Source: Sipunculus nudus
Lineage: Eukaryota; Annelida; Sipuncula; Golfingiida; Sipunculidae
Assembly: GCA_026874595.1 (NCBI GenBank)
Contig: CM049307.1
Span: forward strand, 79,646,643 to 79,710,642
Direction: 5' to 3'
DNA: 64,000 nt
Positions within the stretch are counted from its first letter, which is position 1; every line of letters begins with the position of its first letter. The notes under the pieces are model-generated. The model did no database searches. It saw only the letters and a list, made by a program, of their open reading frames with translations, and was not told where the DNA came from. The position numbers and the translations under genes are program-made. Below, one piece after another: positions 58,277-64,000 of the stretch.

Positions 58277-61200
58277 AAGAAAGAAAATGACACAAGACGC
58301 GAGATCAGGCGCTGCTTTCGGTATTTGGCGTATATTTTTTTCATTTACCAAATCTTTTAATCGTGAAAAAGAGGCCCCCAGTAATCCGCCCCTGATTTTA
58401 CTTCAGTTATTTAAAGGAGACCATTACCTACCTGCCCTTTATAAACATAAGGCAATCACTTGGAGCTTTTATAAACAAATACGTCAGGAAACGTAGAAAT
58501 CAACACACAGAGACTGTTTGTGTTGTTTATATTTTTAAGTGTTTATAATATTTAGGGACCCGCTAAAATAAAAAGAAATTCAACAAGGGCATCTGGCAAT
58601 AATTCTAGAGCTTTGCAAGTGGCTTTTTGCAAAGAGTGACCTTCTACCTCCGTATATATTCAACCTTCCACCTTAGGTTACATGTTTTGCCGTTTGTCAA
58701 CATTGTAGTGTTTACTGACATGTTGATAAACAGTTCATACATCCTTCTCGAAGGCGGTGTTGATAAACAAATTCATGCATCGTTCACGAAGGCGTTATAT
58801 ATTTTTTTTTCACAACCAAAATTACCCTTAGATCATTATAATATACACAGAGGAAGCCAGAAAAAGGGAGGTGTATGGGCACCTTTAAGATATTTCAAGC
58901 ACGGTCTTTAATAGGTTTGCATTTTGTTTCAATTTTCGTCAACAGACGCTGCCCTGTTGATAGAAAAACACTCATAATTTGAAAAAATGTTAATGATTTT
59001 ATACAAATGTTGTGTTTAGGATATCATTTGGAATATCTTTCAACGTAATAAATGATTATCAAGAAATCGTGAAATAGATCCAATAAAAACACATTTAACA
59101 CACACTCGAGAACATGGTTCGAAACAATATGTGTGAAAAGCTACGGTCAGTCCCGGCGGAGAGATTAATACATGTCAGAACGTATAGAAACTTACAACAC
59201 TGAAACTTACAACATGGCATGCCGTTAACTTGTTCATTTCAGAACCCTGGATGTCATGTACACCTGACCACTCGGCCGGTCAACGACCAACACCGCTGAA
59301 CTAAAATACATTGACAAGATATGTTCTGGTTTGATTCCAGGTTATTTTCTTCAATGAATCATCTGTATATAAAACATCTAATGAAATGAGAAAAAAGAAA
59401 GAAAATGTAACAGACGCTCATATCATAAAAATGTCTAAAATATCGAAGACAGAAAATAAGTCAGATACCACAACCTGAGCCAGGATCCTAATCAAACTTT
59501 GATGTGTACACAGCTGTTCAACAACTACATCCCATGTCACCTATAGAACTATGCCTCCCACTAATACAACAGTCCCATGTATTGGTTTGTAAATTTCAAT
59601 GATGCAGCTAGTGCTGACTGCCCGACCCTGTTTGCTTTAAATTTAATGTAAATGGCATAATTTTTAAGGAATATATAAGGAACAACAATTGATGAATCTA
59701 TATCTTTCTCCCCAAATCTGAATATTTTGCACTTGCGGTAACATCCCAAACTACCCTCACTTCCGCTGCGCCTTTCATTTTGAATTTCCGTTCTCCGTAA
59801 TAAAGTCGCTGTAATATGGGTAGGGGAGACTGGGGAAACCAATAACAAATAAATTAAACGATGTGTCCTTACCATCACAAAAGCACATTTTCTGGACGGA
59901 GACCGGGCTCCAGCTTTTTTGACTTTATTTAAAGTTAATATGGGGAAAGATGTCCGTTTCCAATGTTCAAGTGTCCGGAGGGCAGAACCCTAAACAATGA
60001 ATCGTCAGCTACGGAATGCGGAGCCAACCATTAATGCCGCAGTAATATACAGAACTATTTAGAAAAAAAAATTTCCCTTGTGTCTTAATTACCAAGCAGA
60101 ACTGCCAGAAACACAACAAGATCTCGTGCAGCATGTTATTCCCCATTAGGACTTGCTGCCAAACATCAGTAACAATTAACTGTCGCTCTATCAAATTTGG
60201 AAGAAAGGGCAACATCAGCCATTGTCTGTTATAAAGAGAATTCTAATTTGTATACTCTGTGATTATGTACTCATCATAACTTACTGATTACAAATTTTAT
60301 AGCATTTTTATGTAATCCAAAATTAAAATTAAATAAACCCCTGTCTGATGAAATGAACAATATACTGATTTAACATTCGCATATTGCGTATCGCGATTAA
60401 GTAAAAATATTTTTCGGTTACAAATAATGGGTTTATGACAGGCTTAAAGTGAAAGCCTTTGCCGTGTCTTTAGACGTGTAGTAGAAAATGTTCAAGTAGG
60501 TCTCATATACCATTGATCAAAGGTCTGTCCCAGGATATTTGCATGTATGCTTAATGACTTATCGGCATACGAATAATATTTCCATGCCACAATATAGAAA
60601 GAAGTGCTGAAAACGGTCATAATAATTAATCATTCATAAATATTCTCCCTTCACATCCGACGATAACTGCATTAAGAATGTCAGGTTTTGTTCAAGATCG
60701 GCAGCCCTGATGAGATTGTAGACAGTGCTTTTCTTTGCACACCAGTTCTTTGCCATATTTGGAAAGTCGCTATGCAACTTCACTTGCATGGTCACTTTTC
60801 ATGTCTCTGTGATGCAAGCAGATTTGAAAGTACAGTTAGAACAAAGGAAAATACGCCGCATGTGGGACAATAATAATTTATACTACCATGTTTTGTATTT
60901 AAAATAAACTGATATGCATAAACATTTTTTTTCTCATTACGTTCAATATGATAATTAATGATTTATAATAATAATAATAAGTTAATAATATTATAAACAA
61001 TAAAAACATTTATTTCCTATAAATTTATTACAATAGAAAACGTATCGCAATACGCTACCAAATATCGCAATAAATGGCTATACGAAGTTATTGGCGATAC
61101 CCAGCTCTTTTTAGAAGGTACAAGGTTTAAGTTGTGGTATTCGCCTTTTAATATTTTAAATAGGCCTCAGAAAGACTATGAAACAGAAAAATACTGAAAG

Positions 61201-63795
61201 CAAAAAGAACTAATCTTTTGAGAAATTACCTGGTGCATGGCCATAAGCATAAGTAACTCTGTTCGTGGACAAAGTAATCTCTACAATTGTCCGTATATAA
61301 TCCTTAATAATTGTAAATATATATTCATTTATTTTCTTTCTTAATCACATCAAACGGCTTATTCAAACCAAGATTTTTGTTTTGTGAAAACTATGGCTGT
61401 TATTTGTAAGTTATATTTGATAATGTTATGATCTTGTAGTCTGTTTAAGTGTATGGTATTATGAATTCTTTTATGAAATTTTAACCATGTTGTTTTCTCT
61501 TTATATTTCCAATAACTATTGTGAATTGGCGCATGTAGTAACAATACAAATGATGCATGAATGAATGGTGGTGTTTATTCCTGAGCATCATCAGTTTCCG
61601 ATCAACTGTTTTCTTTCTGTTTTTAGTTTTTTTTTTTCTGGTGGAGGTTACCGGCCTACTTTTTATGCTCTCTTATCTAGTTCCTTATCTAAGTCTGTAC
61701 ATCTGCAGAGTTCCATTTCGGTTTGGGACTACGTGACAGCGCGGTAGCACTCGATTCGTATTGTATTATTTTTGCATCCTTCTGTCACCCAGGCCCGCTG
61801 TATTCCGCACCTGCAGGTTAACAACTAAAATCATCGTTTCTGTGGTGTCCTTTGAGCTTCAGTTTATACATATTATCTGTCATTTTTTTTATATCCAGTC
61901 ATGTAATTTCTTCAATTTTTTCACAGTATACATGGCTTATATGTACAATCGCTATCACTCCGGCAATGAAGAAATCGTGCCTATGTTGTTAATCGGAAGA
62001 AAAAATCTCACGCAAATTTGCATATCCTATATATCCCTAACGTCTACTCCTTTGTTTGATATCCTGTATTTTTCTTTGTAATTACATACATTGCAATACA
62101 TATAAAATTATCAGCTTAACACGTTACAATTTGTTAAGACGGCACTGTTGCAGGCTGAGTATAAAAGAAACCAACGCTTGCAATTTTAATTTATACAAAA
62201 GTTTGATAACATATATTTAAATTAAAACCTATAGTTTTACACACCTTCGTATATACAGACACACAAGTACGTATCTCCTCATGGGGCTTACTCTTGTAAT
62301 AAACCAGCATCAAGGTAGGACCAAACACAGATAAAGTCAGATAAAAATTCAGTGAAACAGCATCTGTTTTTCTACTTGATATAATTATCAAAACTTTTAT
62401 TCATTTATAAAATTCCTATCATATATTGGATCGGAACACCCGTACCCCCCCCCCCCCCCCCCCCCATCGAGTGCACATGTTCTGAATACACGTTGTATTA
62501 TTACCCCCTAAATATACGCCACGTGTATGAGGACTTCAGGTAAGCCATGTTGTAAGACGCTGACATTATAATTATTATTATTTGAATCAGTAGTAGTCGT
62601 ATGCAAACCAATTCAGTTGGAAAACAAAACCTTAAAGGGTGTTCAAAGCGTGTCTCTATACCATGCTCATACCTGTATGTATGTTAAGAAGAATGCATTG
62701 GATACACACCCACAATGAATGCAGACATTAACATTTCTATCTTAACGATTTCTCTGCCATGACTTCCGCCGTCCACATGGCCGCCATTTTAATTTTTTTC
62801 AGGTTCTGGAAATACACTCTTGGTTTATTTTTACTGAATGATCTTGTATTGACTTTCAGTTAAAACAATATACAGTGTATGTTTATGCATGGTCTGTTTT
62901 ATGATTGCAGAAGTAAGTACTGAGAACGTATTGCCTCGTCATAAATAACATATAAAGTGGACCTAGAAAGGGGCTGTGTATATCGGTTCAAATTTTCGTA
63001 AGGGAACACATTTCTGAACGTATTTGTCCTTGCCGATGGTGAACTGATAAACTATTATTAAAAAGGGGGATTATAAAATTAGATATACTCACAGCATCGT
63101 TTTGTATTTGATATCGATCAAAATGTATTTACAAGTATTTATAAGTGTATAAATATTAAAGTGAGCGTTTAAAATACGTCAAGACGTACAAGCCACTGAT
63201 CAAATTACCCAAAAGGTGATAAGCTGCATAGATATAACAACAGAACACAGGCACGAGTGATGCAAGCTGCTGAATTATCAAATAAACCTAAGTGATTAAA
63301 GATTCGGCAGTGTAATTCGAGGATAACATCAATTATAACGAAGTATTGCTTAAACATGATTAATATATACATGTTGTTTTAATGTTGATTATTGCTTTTG
63401 GTAGTTCACGTTTGTCTCAATTTTATAAATGGGTAAACCATGTTTTGATCAATAATAAATGAACTGTTTAAGCTGGTCCCTTGCGCATACTCCGTTCCAT
63501 GCATGTTATCATAACGAGAGATAATTAAAAGGGCGTATAAGCTAGTGGTAGGGTAATTGCACTGGATCCTCCACTGGTTCCGGAGTGATTATTCTACAAT
63601 ATAGCAGATACGATATAAATATACTACACCATGAATATTCCATAGTAGCCTCCTTGCTGTGAATTATTAAATTTGCTTAAATTTGTTCTGATCACACTTC
63701 TTGAATGACGGATCAGAAGTGTCGCCACAGTCGTCACTTTACACATTATTTCGCATTACCTTGACTGACTGGGTAGAGATTATAAAGCCGGCACT

Positions 63796-63798
<3 letters not shown>
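58273..63798. other. No gene supported
   Basis: AT-rich. Contains a conserved dispersed repeat copy at 59185-59270 and poly-C at about 62445-62466. A weak tRNA-like string lies at 63541-63600 (GCTAGTGGTAGGGTAATTGC). Open frames are short and not protein-like. Confidence 0.4.
59185..59270 (+). repeat. Conserved dispersed repeat, diverged copy
   Basis: ACACTGAAACTTACAACATG, then TTCATTTCAGAACCCTGGAT and TGTACACCTG, in the same order as the better copies. Confidence 0.55.

Positions 63799-63839
<41 letters not shown>
63799..63839. repeat. (TA)n microsatellite
   Basis: About 40 bp of TA. Confidence 0.95.
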
Positions 63840-63842
<3 letters not shown>

Positions 63843-64000
63843 ACGGAACCTAATATAAACAGATCACGTATGCGTGATGAAAACAAATTCTGTAACGGAG
63901 ATAAAAAAAATCCTTTATATTAAAAGTGACCACGTAAGGTGTTTATGCACATTTTATTTTGTGAAACGTTCAGTATGTGAGAGTGGGTAGAATGTAATGG

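Noticed and set aside
63541-63600. tRNA-Gly-like sequence
   Set aside because: Only an A-box-like string is present; no B box or foldable stems.

Overview
The window looks like AT-rich, repeat-dense genomic DNA of an invertebrate, most likely a bivalve mollusc. This rests on intron-containing genes with GT..AG junctions, a Methuselah-like GPCR with a somatomedin-B domain, many (TA)n and poly-G/C tracts, tRNA-derived SINEs, and repeat families ending in GGACGGACGG / AGCTCAGCTGA tails that I associate with molluscs (recognition from memory, not a database search). There are no prokaryotic operons, CRISPR arrays or convincing rRNA genes.

Region by region: 0-9.7 kb is repeat debris. It holds a ~450-bp direct repeat, a degenerate CCCTAA-like block, non-LTR reverse transcriptase fragments and a pogo/Jerky-type transposase fragment. 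9.79-18.67 kb is the highlight: an ~8.9-kb segment bounded by imperfect terminal inverted repeats (AGCTGTGTTTCCATG / CATGGAAACACAGC) and flanked by TTA on both sides. Inside are two convergent intron-containing genes: a DDE integrase-like protein (+) and a SAM-like/HECT ubiquitin-ligase-like protein (-). Each gene starts just inside an array of ~21-bp repeats with the palindromic core CCGCCCGGGCGG. I read this as a DNA transposon that carries its own E3-ligase-like protein. Its right end, including the start codon of the HECT gene, is tandemly duplicated (2 x 1081 bp). A 303-bp MITE at 46.5 kb shares a subterminal block with the left end.

20.2-31.5 kb is almost wholly repeats, including two ~2-kb arrays in inverted orientation, several local direct duplications and a tRNA-like SINE. 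31.5-53.9 kb is mostly non-coding. It contains a Penelope-like GIY-YIG endonuclease remnant, an exon for a cysteine-rich CXC-type domain placed in a patchwork duplication, further SINEs and an AGCATATGCT-rich region. 53,935-56,163 is the one clear conventional host gene: a single-exon Methuselah-like class B GPCR with a Cys-rich ectodomain. 56.98-58.20 kb is a decayed Tigger/pogo element with matching terminal repeats. The remainder to 64 kb shows no gene that I can support.

Working together: only the integrase and HECT genes form a plausible functional unit (transposition plus manipulation of host ubiquitination, or self-regulation). The other elements look dead or non-autonomous.
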